Shown here: in pieces, positions 43,502-56,552 of the stretch
Position numbering within the stretch: the stretch's first letter is position 1
How the letters are laid out: each line of letters begins with the position of its first letter
Source: Seison nebaliae
Taxonomy: Eukaryota; Rotifera; Pararotatoria; Seisonacea; Seisonidae
Assembly (NCBI GenBank): GCA_023231475.1
Contig: JALJEE010002469.1
Coordinates: 60,985 to 124,984, forward strand
Direction: 5' to 3'
Length of the DNA stretch: 64,000 nt
Notes under the pieces: generated by a model
Database searches by the model: none
Told to the model about the DNA's origin: nothing
The model's input: only the letters and a program-made list of their open reading frames with translations
Translations under genes and position numbers: made by a program

Positions 43502-46035
43502 TTATAGATGATAATGTTTTTGGATTTCAGAAGCAGAAGTGATTAAACCTAAACTTGATATGTATGCACATGCGCCGAATAGAGCGGCTACGATAATAAA
43601 AATGTCAATTGAATGAAAGAATGAGAGGACGGTGGATAGACTGAGAGTGAGAACGATTTGTGATGAATACCATGCACCATCTAATATTGCCATATCTAAA
43701 CTAACACCATTGCTATGTCTAGGTTTATCTTGATAGAATAACTGAATGAGAATATTTATAAATTATAATTTAATAACATTAATAAACTAACTTTCTTCTT
43801 GAGATGAAAAGTGGAGACTAATGTAAAAGGAATGACAGTTAAAGTGGCAAATAAGAATCCTGTGAAAGAGCTCATCAGATGTACCATATAAATTTCATGC
43901 TGAATGATATTAGAGTATGTTCTGATATCGAATAAATTGGCAAGTATTGTGGAATTGTTGAAATTGGATGGTTTCAACGAACCTTTCATATCATCCATAA
44001 TTTGAATGAGAGAATGATTTATTTTCCATGACTTTTTTATTTGTTGTGCTAGAGGTTGATAGTTTTCATTCGTGAAATATATTGGAGTTTGTAATAATTG
44101 GAGATCTTGTGAGAAATGAACGACACACAACATGAAGATCATTGAGAGAATGAACGATAATACTCCTAATGAATAAATACGTCTCGTTCCATAACGACGA
44201 ATGAGTTGAGGAACTGACAACGCATAAATGGCCGAAACGATACAATGCAACAATAATCCATGAGAACCAGAACGAATTCCTGTATCATAACGTTGATGTG
44301 ATCGTTCGCTAATAAGTTCGTTCGGATTGCCCAGAAATAAGCGACGACCAATCCAATCGGTATAGAAGAAGTTCCAACACATCAAACCAGCCCACGAAAA
44401 GAAATCGGTATAAGCCAATTTCCTTAAAACATATGGTGCTCGAAAGAAATAGACGAAATAAATTGGAATTATACGTCGAAGAAAAGTTTTTGGTTTTTTC
44501 AAATTCTTCTTTCGCCCATCTCTCACAATCAATAGACTGGAATTTGAATTTCGACTACTTTCAAAATGTTGCATAGATGTTGTTGAATTAAATAATTCTT
44601 TTTTTTTCTCGTTGTGGAAATCAGTCGAATCTTCATCATCCGAATCATCAAACATTTCTGAGGAACTTTCCTCCTCAGAATCATCATCAGTACAAGATGG
44701 ACATGGAGAGTCAAATGGAATAATTTGATCATTTCTCGATGAATTCTTCTTTCCATTCGCTAATAATTGTCGACGTTTCGATTTATTTCGATGTCGATAG
44801 AAACTTTTTCGTCTTCTCAATTCCGTTGCTGATGACATAGTGAGAGAGAAAGTGATGGTAAATAAGACGAGTAACAAGCCGATAACTGCCCGCTCTTGAG
44901 TGGTATTTTGGAGGAATTCTTTCGTATTCTGAATAATATTAACGAATGATTTATTATTTTTGTTGATGATGTGACGATTCTTTTTCCTTGTTGATGGTAC
45001 GACCAGTAATGTCCAATGAACTGAAGAGACATAATATCCGATACAACCGCCAATACTCATCATTGTCGAATAGATAATAAATGACGAATGATGTTGAGCC
45101 GTACCTCTGGTTAATTCAGAGATCAATGCTTCACATGGAGTTAATAATGCTTCAGAAGTAAAATCAAAAATTACGATCATAAAAATCAGACCGAAAGTTG
45201 GTAAATATGATAAGTAATATATTAGATATTGATTAACTGATGAATGTTTATGTTGATGAAATGAAGAAATATTTCTTTGTTTGAGAAGTTGTTGAGTGGA
45301 TGATGGTTTTATTAGACTATTATTATTCTTCTCAATCAATTGAGTTATGTCATGTAAGTTCGATGTATTTTTTGGATGTAAGAGATGATTGATAAAATTT
45401 GAATTATTTATATCAATACCATTCTTTTTTATAATCGATGGTATTTCTAATGATTTTGGTGTGTTTAATGTGGATGTGTGAAATGCTCTCGGATTCGGTC
45501 CAAATGACGATTGCTGATATGTTTGTGGTTGTTGTTGCATTAGAATCTCATCATATAAATCGAACTTCTTTAATACTTGTGCTATCCACATCTCTATCCA
45601 TGGCATACATGCTAAAGAAATCATCAAGAGAAGTGAGAATCCGATAATGAACGGTTTCCTCTTACCTAATCGATCTGATATTCTCGAAATATATGGCATA
45701 ACCGCTAAACAAATAAATGGACCTAAGCCTAAGATGATCCCTATTCGAGATTCGTTAATGCCCGATTTCAATAATAATGGTGGTGCAAATGCAAATACAC
45801 CACTCACCGTAAATTCCACTCCACAAATTATACAGTTTAACATGATAAGACGATAGAAAGGAATCACCGGTTTTCTCGTAACTTCAACCAACGCCTCATC
45901 TCGTCTCCATCGTCCATACACTAAATTTTTCAAATTATCATAAATTTGATGAAGACAAAGAAGTGGTAGAGTTAAAAGGAAAATTATTAATGAGAATAAT
46001 TGTTGTATTGGATTCCTGAAACATTTTCGGAACAT
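43502..46035 (-). CDS. SLC45-type proton-coupled sugar transporter
   Basis: SLC45 proteins are major-facilitator symporters for sucrose and other sugars. Two exons (46035-43792, 43741-43502) give 827 residues. The family features are clear: LNCIICGVEF in the first helix, the cytoplasmic DRLGKRKPF loop at 121-129 (the RxGRRRPF motif), the second-half start FSWAGLMCWNFFYTDWIGR matching SLC45 LTWFSxxxxxxFYTDFMG, and the YDTGIRSGSHGLL segment. A long central loop is rich in Ser/Asp/Glu (DDDSEEESSSEMFDDSDDED). The intron is 50 bp and starts GTTAGT; the last exon encodes the final two or three helices. The paralogue (SLC45A1-A4) cannot be decided by eye. Confidence 0.92.
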
Positions 46036-46442
46036 TCTGCATTCTTTTCACAAAAGAAAAATTATTAATAAATTATCAAATTTTTTAACATCACAAATTT
46101 TTCCATCTTCTCAGGAAGGTGTAATCAATCAATCAATCAAACATATCAGAACAGAAAACGATAATAGAAAATTAAAAAAAAAAGGAAAATCTGTAAGAAG
46201 ACAACTATAACTTATAAGAAAGGACCATCTGTTACTTGACTTCCTTCTTATAATAATTTTCCATTAAAACAATCTTTCGACATATTATTGGAACATTTAT
46301 TTGATTCATCCAGAAATTTAATACTCAGAGAATGTTTACTTAATTTCTTTGAGAATAAACATCAATTCATCAATTCAACATCGATACAATAAACATAATT
46401 TCTTTTATAAGATTAAAAATGAGAGAAATAAAATAAATGATC
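46036..46442. other. Intergenic spacer, SLC45-PPOX
   Basis: About 400 AT-rich bases containing TCAATCAATCAA-type repeats near 46125-46140; presumably the SLC45 promoter and the PPOX 3' region. Confidence 0.5.
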
Positions 46443-48129
46443 TTATCGCAGATAGTTAGATGTTGAAAGAATGGAATTATATATCGTATCAGTCACTCCG
46501 ATATTATTGAAGGAATTTCCATTCAACAAAATGGATGACCAATTTAATGATTTTAAGATTGAGCTAATTTCAGGTAATATTTCCGTTCGATAACCAACGT
46601 CATATTGAGGAATGGCATTCTCATAAAAATTACAAATAGAAAATACCGGAACTTTATCCGTTTTGATGACCTGATGTGATTTGATGGAATTGAGAGAGAA
46701 TTGTCGGAAATATTCCTCGAAATTTTTTCCGCTCTTTCGATAATTTTTCCAGAGATCATCAAAATGATTCCTTCCTCCCATCAATATGGTTAATCTGCCA
46801 CGTTCTTTCTTATTGACAAGTCGATCTTGTGAGGGGAAAATGAAAGAATCGAATATCACTCCAAGTACACCGATGGATGATGATGATGATGTCGATTCAT
46901 TTCGTGAAGAAGGAACGAGATATCCGAATGATTCTTTTATCATTTCTTCATTGATGATTTCTTTTAGTGGTTCATCAAATTCCAAACAAGAAACAATCAT
47001 ATTAGTTGAATGTATTCGATTTAATGAATGAGACAATTCATTCCATTTTCTATTCTTTTTTATGATTAGACGACTTAATTCACGAGAATTAATTGCAGAA
47101 ATAATTAAATCATAATTTTCTGATAAACAATTTGTTGAATGAATCGAATTCTTCTCAATTGATTCGATTTGACAATTTTTCAATATTTTCAATTTTATTC
47201 CATTCTTCAAACAATTCTCTTCAGATTTCTTCAGAAGAATATTCGTTAATTCACTCAATCCTTTCTCCATCGTCCAAACTGCCACGTCCATGTTATCCAA
47301 AATATTCTCATCAGCAAATGGCCAAACATCAGTAAGAATATTATATTTCGAACCAATTTGTTCACTAATTTCTGTTGAATGATTTTCATTCTTTCTTTTA
47401 ACTCTCCTCATCCCTCTCAATAGACTACCAGTTTTTAATAAATGTTCACCGAATTCATTCGGAATAGTTGCTCGTGCACTAAAAAAAAAGAGAGAAAGAG
47501 AGAGTTGAGAGAACTATCTTAATCAATTTAACCTTAAACGATCGATATCACCTGCATAAATGCCTGAGAGTGCAGCATCGATTACATTACTCGTTAAATT
47601 GGCACCAAAGATATGATTACATAAATCTCGGACACTCGTATCATCACATTTCTCAAAAGGATTCCCACGAATATTATCTAATTAAGATAAATATGAAATT
47701 TTGTTGGGATGGAAAGAAACTTGAAATCTCTCGACAAATCAAAGAAAACATCGATTCTCCAAAAATTTTTCTCGAAAATAAAGATGGTCGTTCAATGAGA
47801 ACGGGTCGATTCTCATGAAGAATATAACGATTTTTAAATATTTTATTCTTTTTCGATATCGTCAAAATATCGGAGGATGATGATGATAAATTTTGGAAAA
47901 GATTCAAAATTCTTCGTCCTTCAATTCCATCACCACATCGTATTGTATGAGCACCTAATTCGAAGAGACCTGATCGATCATTTCCTTCCAATTTGTACGT
48001 GTTCGTCCATCCTCCAATTTTCGACGATTTTTCATATAAATCGATTTGTCCATTACGTAAAAGAGAAGTGGCTGCATAAAGAGAAGATAATCCACTCAAT
48101 CCACCTCCAACAATACCAATTCTTAACAT
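46443..48129 (-). CDS. PPOX: Protoporphyrinogen oxidase
   Basis: Catalyses the penultimate haem step, six-electron oxidation of protoporphyrinogen IX to protoporphyrin IX, on the inner mitochondrial membrane with FAD. Three exons (48129-47721, 47677-47533, 47478-46443) give 529 residues against 477 in human. The FAD dinucleotide motif VGGGLSGLSS is at 6-15, followed by GGWTNT and FELGAHTIR. Later blocks are YAGDIDRLSARATIP, GYLVPSS, GVLGVIFDS, IPQYDVGYR and NNIGVTDTIYNS, each with a clear counterpart in human PPOX. Introns of 43 and 54 bp start GTTTCT and GTTAAA, both placed by homology (LS|ARATIP-type junction). No separate targeting peptide is seen, as in other animal PPOX. Confidence 0.95.
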
Positions 48130-48313
48130 GACTAAATTAACTCTAAAGAAATTAATGAAATTGAATTTTTTTATCTTTTTAACAATTCGAGAAGAAATTT
48201 CTCAGAAATCTATTGACTTTTATTCTTAGAGAATATATTTATAGAATATATGTATATTCTTCTTCAATTCATTCGTAATATCTTTCTCTCGTTCTTTCCA
48301 ATTAAATTTTCCA

Positions 48314-50167
48314 TTAGTCAATGAATAACATATAAAGAATTTGATCGATTGATGGAACTTGAGCTGACAATATGTAAAGTAAATTGAACAAATGAAGAAG
48401 AAATTGAAGGTAAATTCGTTTGATGGAGATCTCCGTTTCTTGTTTCTTTTTCAAAAGAGAAAGATAATTGGTGAAATAATTGTAATTACGTTGTTGATAT
48501 GCAGATGGATTTGTGTGCACATCATCCACCATCGAAGTGGTGGATTTGAGAAATAATCGAATAAATTTCGAAAATTTTAAATTGAACGGCAATTCATTAT
48601 TCTCATTCCAAATGTCCAAATATTGGTTCCAATCGAAAAAAAAATTTTTACAATTTATCAAATTGGCGAAGGATTCCATCGATTGATTCGTTCCAACCGT
48701 CATTCTTTCCTCCATAAATCGATATTTGATGAGTGGCGCATAAAAATCGAAGAGATTGAGAACTTCATGTCTCGGAATCCTCAACTCTTTCATTCGTTCC
48801 GTTAATTGCATATGAGGAATGACTCGTCGAATTTGACGGAGATAATTCACTAAAGGAAATTGTGAACGAAAATTGCTGGAAGAATTATTCTCTCGTCTCA
48901 ACCACGAATCGATGGAGAAACTCAATCGTAACATTTGTTTAATGACGGTTAATTCGAGATGATGAATGGGAGTCGATTCACAATATAACATAAGTAGAAA
49001 GTTGCGATTAGGAAAATCGATATCACCTTCACCAATTCCGAAACTGGTTCTCAATTGAACACTTCTCTGATCAATGTAAATGTTACGATTGAACATTTTC
49101 GAATAATCAATTTCCATTCCGAATTCTTCTTTTTTCAAAATCTCCAAATCAGTTGGAGTGAGTTTGAATATGCCAATGTCATCCGTATCTTCGATCTCAT
49201 TTGAATAATTATCGAAAAGAACATCATCGAATAAATTCAATTTGACCAATGGATTATTTACATAATCATCCACTCGACTAAACGCGTTGATGAGTTGGAG
49301 TGAGAGTCCGGGAAATTTAAGTTTTCGGAATTCGTTTCCATTCTTCAAAAAATATGAGACGAATGAATATGGACGAACGAGTGAAGGATATTGTTGATTA
49401 AATGAAATGATATGTCGTTCTCTCATTTTCTCATTTTCCATTTCTTCTAATTGAGAAGTTTCAATCGAATTCTTCGTCGAGTCATAAGCGAATTGTAAAG
49501 GAATTCTCAAATCATTTTTTTTCGGTTCATAATTAAGGAATTTAATCGTTGAATTGGTGAGAAAGAGATTTTGATAAACTTCTTCGAAATATTTATAATT
49601 CTCACCCAATTTCATCAATGGCTCTTCGATTCCGGTTAATAAATCGAATTGATTAATTCGATTTGCTGCAGCATATTGACGGAATTGAAAATAGAAATCT
49701 TCTTTTGACGTCATTGGTGATTGGGAGAATTTAACGAAATGAAGATCAGATGTGGAAAGAATAGAAGAATTATCGACAATTGTAGAGAGCGAAGAAATGA
49801 TAAGATGATAAATCGCTTTCAATTCATCAATCGATCGACATGTCATCTTCGATATCTTACACCAATCACATGCGATGGAACTATTGAAAATTTTTATAAG
49901 TTCCTTGAACAATTTCTCCGACCACATACCAAATAATTCTAATTGGAATCGATGATTCCAATGTTCCGTATCAATTCCATAAATAAAACATTTCATGCAA
50001 CATTTATATTCTACCGGTTCACACGTCACACATTGAAGAAGGAAACAATTGGCGCTGGTGAAAATGGTGAGACATTCGTTGCACATAAATTTCCCATACG
50101 AATGTTGTACTTCACTCTCATGATAATTAACAGCAGCAGCGAATAATGGCAATTTATCAATTTTCAT
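48314..50167 (-). CDS. Unrecognised intronless protein with N-terminal Cys/His zinc-binding region, 617 aa
   Basis: One uninterrupted frame from an ATG, 146 bases... upstream of nothing conserved; I do not know the family. Residues 28-75 hold Cys pairs and histidines (CNEC, CVTC, CCMKC, then HWNH), a B-box- or ZZ-like arrangement, followed by CDWC around residue 100. The remaining 500 residues are a mixed helical sequence with no motif I recognise, including FNQQYPSLVRPYSFVSYFLK and a Leu-rich end. No signal peptide; the last 25 residues are hydrophobic (FLLHLFNLLYILSAQVPS) and could form a tail anchor. It lies 185 bases upstream of PPOX on the same strand. A TRIM-like or cargo-adaptor role is possible but unsupported. 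Confidence 0.8.
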   Translation of the reverse strand: MKIDKLPLFAAAVNYHESEVQHSYGKFMCNECLTIFTSANCFLLQCVTCEPVEYKCCMKCFIYGIDTEHWNHRFQLELFGMWSEKLFKELIKIFNSSIACDWCKISKMTCRSIDELKAIYHLIISSLSTIVDNSSILSTSDLHFVKFSQSPMTSKEDFYFQFRQYAAANRINQFDLLTGIEEPLMKLGENYKYFEEVYQNLFLTNSTIKFLNYEPKKNDLRIPLQFAYDSTKNSIETSQLEEMENEKMRERHIISFNQQYPSLVRPYSFVSYFLKNGNEFRKLKFPGLSLQLINAFSRVDDYVNNPLVKLNLFDDVLFDNYSNEIEDTDDIGIFKLTPTDLEILKKEEFGMEIDYSKMFNRNIYIDQRSVQLRTSFGIGEGDIDFPNRNFLLMLYCESTPIHHLELTVIKQMLRLSFSIDSWLRRENNSSSNFRSQFPLVNYLRQIRRVIPHMQLTERMKELRIPRHEVLNLFDFYAPLIKYRFMEERMTVGTNQSMESFANLINCKNFFFDWNQYLDIWNENNELPFNLKFSKFIRLFLKSTTSMVDDVHTNPSAYQQRNYNYFTNYLSLLKKKQETEISIKRIYLQFLLHLFNLLYILSAQVPSIDQILYMLFID

Positions 50168-52399
50168 TTTTTATAAAATTTCTTTTAACAAACAAATTGT
50201 TCTTGAAAAACACTTTTATTTTTTTCTTCTCGAGAAAGAAATTATCTAGAAATTTTTTCGTTTTCTGAAAAATTTCAGATGAAATTGAGAATTTTGTAAT
50301 TTAATTAAAAAACTTATCTCAACCCGACATAGTATTTATTGGGGAAAATTAAACTAGTTAGAATGAGAAGAAAAAGTTGGAGAGAATTCCACTACTCTAA
50401 AAAAATTATTCTTCTATTCAATTTATTTGTACTATTATGTAATTTATCGGGAAATTTAATAGGAAAATATTTGATCATGTTAACTACACGGAAAAATATT
50501 TTCCGTTGACTGCAGAGATTATTGATCAACAATAATATATTGTTTTTACATATTCTTGAAGAAAAGGAACTTTCTTCGAAATTTTCATTTTTACGGAAAT
50601 TTTATACATTTCCAAATTTTCATAAGTTCGTCATTGATATATGAATTGGCGTATTAGTAATAAGTGAAAGAGATGAAGTGTTTCGTTGAAGCATCGATGA
50701 GATAAGGACTATGATATCCAACGAATCTTTTATGTGTCTGTGTGTGTGTGTGTGTGAGTGTGTGTGTGTGTGTGTGTGAGTGTGTGTGTGTGTGCTCACA
50801 ATGAAAGTAATAATGCTTTCCGACGTGTATCATCAGCTAAAATGGAGAGAGTAGTAATCCATCATTTGCTACAACATTTTTCATATATATTAAGAAAAAT
50901 AAAAATAAATAATAATTACAGCTTCCCTCATAATCATACGTCAGTATATGATAGTGTTATCGTTCATTCATGCTGCCCACCAATTCATTCAGAGAACATT
51001 TCTTTCAAGTTGAGGAGGGATGCGTCATTAATTTAACTTCTACGTCATCCGTCTCCATTTAACTTAAACTTACGAAATGCTCATTTGGGGGAAAATCTTT
51101 TTCCAGCATGAATTTAGTTGAAATATAAAAATTTAGTTGTAAGTTCGAAGAAGATAAGTTGATGAAAGGCAGAGAAGATGAATGTGGGAGTGAAGGAGGG
51201 GAAGGTCGAACATGTAAGGAAGTTGCGATTAAACATTTAATAACTAAGGGCATTTAGAAGAGAGGAGCAATCGAACGAATAAAAGTAGTTGAGTCGGCAA
51301 AATTATCCAATATTGCCGAGAGGAAGGAAGAGAGAAAGTATTTGATGATATGATTGAAAAGTTTAAATCAATTCATCTCTTCCTTTATCATTTCCGTTCT
51401 TTTCTTCACTACTTATCATCAACGAATTATAAGATGGTCATCACCAAACTCTATGGGGATGTTGAACAACAGCATGCGTTTCCTTCACAAAATAGAATAA
51501 AGATAAGAATCTGTTAATTTTTATTTAAACAATACGTAGAAAGAAATGAAGGAATTCGGAGAGATTGTTTATTTTATTGAACATTAATGAGTCAAATAGT
51601 CGTATCGTCTTGGGCATGGTGAAATCGGAATGTTTCTCGTCAAACTTTAATGAACTTTCTTATAAGCTTATAATTTGAATTTTGAAAAATAAAAATTATT
51701 TGTGGAAAACGGACACGATATAATTGCGGTGAAGAACAATAGTAAATTCCATTCAAAGTTCCACAGTATAAAGTACAATTGGCTTATTTGTTCAGTCCAT
51801 ATCAATTTCTATATTGACCAAACCAATCACTCTCTAATCAAACAATACAACTATCAACTTTGAACTTGCTTCTTACGTGTTAGCCAGTGAGATTAACCAT
51901 TGTTGTTGGAAGAATCGGAATTTGATTCCCGTTTGGCAATGCTAAACATTTATATTGTAAAATTAATATGTTTCAAATAAGTGTGACATGATTAACATAA
52001 AGAAATCTTTTAATATCTCCTCAATTTCTTTCTGAATGTTTAGCTAGACAGATAAGACTCTAATAGATAAACTGACTTAGCTAGCTAACTAGTCCCACTG
52101 GTCGTTTGTTGAGGAATTGATGTTCGTCACAGTTTTATGAGATGTGATGGCAAATGTCCTTCCATGGACGATTAGTAAAGGTACATGTACTGGTTGAAAT
52201 GACTGTGGAAAAGAAAAGAGATAAATGGGAGTTGAGATGTGACTGTATATTCTTGAAATTGGTTCATTCGCATCAATTGATCATTTCCATCATATCTGGA
52301 ATCTAGATTAAATAGACGATTTCAGCAAACTTACTGATGTTTTAATTTGAAGTTCCCTCCACATATTCTCCGTAATGAAATTGAGGGGGAATTGATATT
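50168..52399. other. Non-coding stretch, about 2.2 kb
   Basis: Contains a TG microsatellite (50732-50793) and AT-rich DNA. Frames at 50758-51036 and 51059-51253 derive from the repeat or lack support. Confidence 0.5.
50732..50793. repeat. TG dinucleotide microsatellite
   Basis: TGTGTGTG tract with two GAGTG interruptions. Confidence 0.9.
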
Positions 52400-53005
52400 A
52401 TGATTCATGTTCGATGTTTGCTAACAGCAAATAAGAAAGAAATCGGATCAATAAGAGACGAAGAGATTGGTAGAAGGAGAGAAAAGTGGATTTCTCTCTT
52501 GCAACTTTCATATAATAGACGATTGACAGATCATTCTGGTGACAATAGTGAAAACAAAGGGTTGAACTGTCTAATCGACAAGGCGGAACAGGATTCGTCA
52601 CCGGATTTACTAGTCGATCTGATTAATCGAGAAATTTCTTCCTTTAAACAGATCGATTCGTTGCGATCAGGTCACACCATTCGAACTTCGTCTTACCTCC
52701 ATCTCATCTTTATCCTTTTCATTTTTACTTATTCCCATTTCCATTTCTCATTTGATGTCATTCATTATCATCAGAATTCGTTTATGTTGAACTCTTCTCC
52801 TCCAACCAATTCCAGTTCTTTTGGCCTGAAAAGAAACTTCTCGATCCATATTATGATGATCGAGGTAGGAGATTTACTTTCTATGTTTCACATCGTTCTC
52901 ACTAATGTTTCGATTCAATTCTTCCTTTCATTCCCATTCCCCCCACCAATATATGTTCATCTTCATTCATGTCAAAAGAAAAGAATGTCGAGCACCATCG
53001 ATTAA
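52400..53005 (+). CDS. Hypothetical protein, 201 aa
   Basis: An ATG frame of 201 codons, longer than most chance frames here. The first 95 residues are charged and coding-like (RRREKWISLLQLSYNRRL, DKAEQDSSPDLLVDLINREI). A hydrophobic run follows (LHLIFILFIFTYSHF) that could span a membrane, then a Ser/Phe/His-rich tail that looks less convincing. Codons such as TCG, CGA and GCG resemble those of the secure genes. No homologue is recognised, and the true protein may use only the first half plus another exon. Confidence 0.4.
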   Translation: MIHVRCLLTANKKEIGSIRDEEIGRRREKWISLLQLSYNRRLTDHSGDNSENKGLNCLIDKAEQDSSPDLLVDLINREISSFKQIDSLRSGHTIRTSSYLHLIFILFIFTYSHFHFSFDVIHYHQNSFMLNSSPPTNSSSFGLKRNFSIHIMMIEVGDLLSMFHIVLTNVSIQFFLSFPFPPPIYVHLHSCQKKRMSSTID

Positions 53006-54475
53006 GATTAATAATTGACTGTTTCACAACCAGAGAATAGAAATTAATTCATTTCTTTCCCTTCCCACACAAAACCGTTTCGTCGATTTTTCCTTTTTAT
53101 GGAATTTTTAATGTCAATTATCGTCAACATTACCAATTCCTTATCGATTCATCAATTATTCAACATTAATAATTTAATTAATATTGTTATAGTGTCCAAT
53201 TACGTTGTGTCTAACCACAAATCGTTCTCATTCAACAAAAAATTTCATCAACACTTTCACAATTATTCCATAAGGAATCTTCAAACGCATAATTTTCTTC
53301 AATTGAAAATTTTTCTAATGAAACGTACAAGCTTACTTAAAAGAAATTTCAATTTCTGAAAAGATTAAGAGAACTTCTTTAAACAAATCTTTACGGAAAA
53401 GAATTATTGGTAATGATTAATATATTTATGATCAATAGAAAGGAATAGAATGTGAAGTGACAAACAACTTTCATACTTTTATGTAATTCAACAAACTACG
53501 ACATGAATAGTATAAAATTGAATATTTGTTTTCTATTATATTTCTTCTTTTTTTTTCGTTTATTTTTCTTCGGTTCCTATCGGAAGTACCATTCTTCCGC
53601 TTTTCTCCACACTTCGAGTTGTTTACAACAACGACCTCGTTTCTTTTTGTCATCGGTTTCCCTCACTACGTCCTATCAATTTCCTTTACGATTACAATTC
53701 CGTGTTCGTCTCTTTTGGTTAAGGAGAAGTGGTGATGAGATTTCTCTCAATCTTCCTCTCTACCATATTTTCATTCATTTCCATCATTATTATTGTTCGT
53801 CCGATAAATAGATAAATAAACTCTACACTCAACATTTCCCAAGACGAACATTTTGTCAGTTCTTGTTTGACAGAAGGTCCAGAAGACAATTCGATCCTAT
53901 AAAAACCATTCGATAATTGTTTATGTTTTCCGTCGATCGATTAATTAAATGACGCAATCGCTAAATTCGATTTAAGTGAAATGAACTTTCTTTATTTACT
54001 TTCACCTGCTAAGTGTCAATAAACGAAGTTCTTCTCTTTCTCTCTCTCTCTCTCATCTTCCTTTCTTTACTGGTGCCGCTTCGTCTAATGATAAATTGAG
54101 TGGTCTTTGTTTATGTTTAGAAGACGATGGTTCTCCCCACTAAAGTGGATGGATGTGTTGACTGGATGGTTCGTTAGCATTCCATCAGCTGATGATGATA
54201 TTTATATATATATTTTCATAATTTTCCTCATTTATTTTCTTTCCTATATTATTGAGGAGAAAGGTGGGGCATTTTCAAATGGCATGAGAAATCGGTTAGA
54301 CAACGAAGAAATTACAGTTCTAATTTAACTGTTCGGACAATTTGTTCATTAATCTTCACTGAAAATTAAACTTCGATGTGTGGAATAGTAAAGATGGAAG
54401 ATAATGATTTTGTGGGAATCATTTTTCTTCCTAATTATTTATTTCCATCCATATATTTTTATGGGAACCACCACT

Positions 54476-54480
54476 ACCAC

Positions 54481-54519
<39 letters not shown>

Positions 54520-54531
54520 TATTATTATTAG
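54476..54531. repeat. CCA/TCA/TTA triplet microsatellite
   Basis: CCACCATCATCATCAT run passing into ATTATTATT. Confidence 0.9.
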
Positions 54532-56527
54532 GAATAACATTTATTTAATTCATTTTATTTTTAAATGGTTCCATTACAAATAAATGATCACTTAGTGAAA
54601 TAGCGGACGATGTTCTTAATAGACATGTTTACTTTTCGTCGAGTCGCTACGAATTGAACCTGAAAGTAATTCATCTTCAATAACCACAACTAGTCTCATT
54701 CTCAATATACGTCGACTGGGAAGTACATTTTCTACATCATCTTCTTTATTAAATACTCTTCTTTACTGCCTACTCTTTTTTCTTCGTCGTCACCATATTC
54801 CTTCTACGTTCTCTATTCATCGAATATTATCATCCTCAAAACTACATTCGATCTGTCATCACCATTTATTCATCAAACTTCACTGTAGGATCAGTGTCTT
54901 GTAAAAAGGAGAAAATTGTTGATAGATGAATCTAGATAGAAGAAAATGAATCTTCTTCTTCCTCTGATTTTTTTCTTCTTCAAATTTTGTTTGTGTCTTC
55001 GTATTTCGATGTTGAAGTTATTAGAAGAGCCCAAACGTCGATTTGGTGAGGTTCGAATAGTGCGTAGTTTGATAATTGGATTATTTCCTATCGAATTCAA
55101 TAAATGTTTGATTAACTAATTTGTTCTTTTTTGTGTCGTTGGAGGGGGAGGGGGTAGCGGTAAAGGCAAAATGGTGTTTTCGTTGATTTGCTATTTCTGT
55201 GAAAATGATCAAAGGCTTTCTCATATCAATTGGCAATGTTCGACATCTGTTTTCAATCAGTTTTTCCGCTTCATTAATAATCATTCATTGATAAACATCT
55301 ATTCGTCTGATGAGTGCAAACAGTTCGGTTTAGTGCAAAAGGATTTTTCGATTAACCACAAAATATTCGAGTGATTTAAGAATGATTTTTTGATAAAAAA
55401 AAGTGAATGAAAGGGCGAATTAAGTCGATGTCAATAGATGTGAGAGTGATTAAGAAGGAAATCAATGAAGAAGGTTTGCCGATAGACAAGTTGGACGAAA
55501 CTTCTAAAACTAACTAAGAGAAAATAGAGTTGTGATAGTGTTGATGGTAAACATCGGTGGTCGTTTCAATTAAACTTTTTCATTTGAATTCCCTTCGACA
55601 TGTATGTTGTGGTGTGGGAAAAGAAAGAAAACAGCTAAATAATACCGAAATGACCGTTGGGCATTCGAATTTATCGTCATGATCATTTGCTAATGGACTT
55701 GTCGACGTATGTGAAAGAATTGTTCGTTATTCTTATCATAAAAATTTCACTTTCATTCCCCGCCAATGATGACTGTGAATAAATGATAAATGTGAAACCG
55801 AAAAATTATTTATGAATTTAATGGTTTTACAGAATTCGTGTGTCGGAAGCAATTCGACGATTTTCTCATTTTTATTTATTCCATTCCTCACATCTCATCA
55901 ACTTCTCCCCTTCATCACATAAACACAATATGGCGGCCAATAAAGTAAATAGTTCTATTCTCTTCCATAACATCTCCACTAGCCAGTTCCGTAGCTTTGT
56001 TTAGGGTTAATATTTATCGAATGATGTTCACATTAGTGCTTGGGAGGATTCCAACAGATAAAGAAAGTCCATTGGCGAATGGAGCGAAAGAATTTGGGAA
56101 ATATTTCCGTTTCTTCCTCAGAAAAATACCATTCGAAAATGTTGATTGATTAGTTATCGATATCGATTCTTCTATCGCCATCACTCGTCGTGTTGTCCAT
56201 TCTGAGTAAGTAGGAATCTTTTCAAATTCTCTAATTGAAAGAAGACTTTGTGAACTCAATCGATCATAATGAAGGAAAACGATAAAAAGATGAGATGGAA
56301 GCAGAGGAAGAAGAATGACCCTTAGCTCAATTTAGGTCAGTAATTACTTCTTTCTCATCGGGTCTTATTTCCAGTTCAATGCATCTCACTCAATTCTCAG
56401 AAATTTTAATTATTAATTCTTTATCCAGCTGATCATCAATCTCCACCATATTTATTTTTCGAAAATATGTACTCATTATTTCTCTAGTAGTCTGCACCAT
56501 ACCATCCATGGCACTTATGGCATCCCT

Positions 56528-56552
56528 ACCACACACACACACACACACAAAC
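56528..56552. repeat. CA dinucleotide microsatellite
   Basis: ACACACAC tract in non-coding DNA. Confidence 0.9.

Noticed and set aside
50758-51036. 92-codon frame beginning in a TG run
   Set aside because: Cys-Val repeat translation followed by unsupported sequence.
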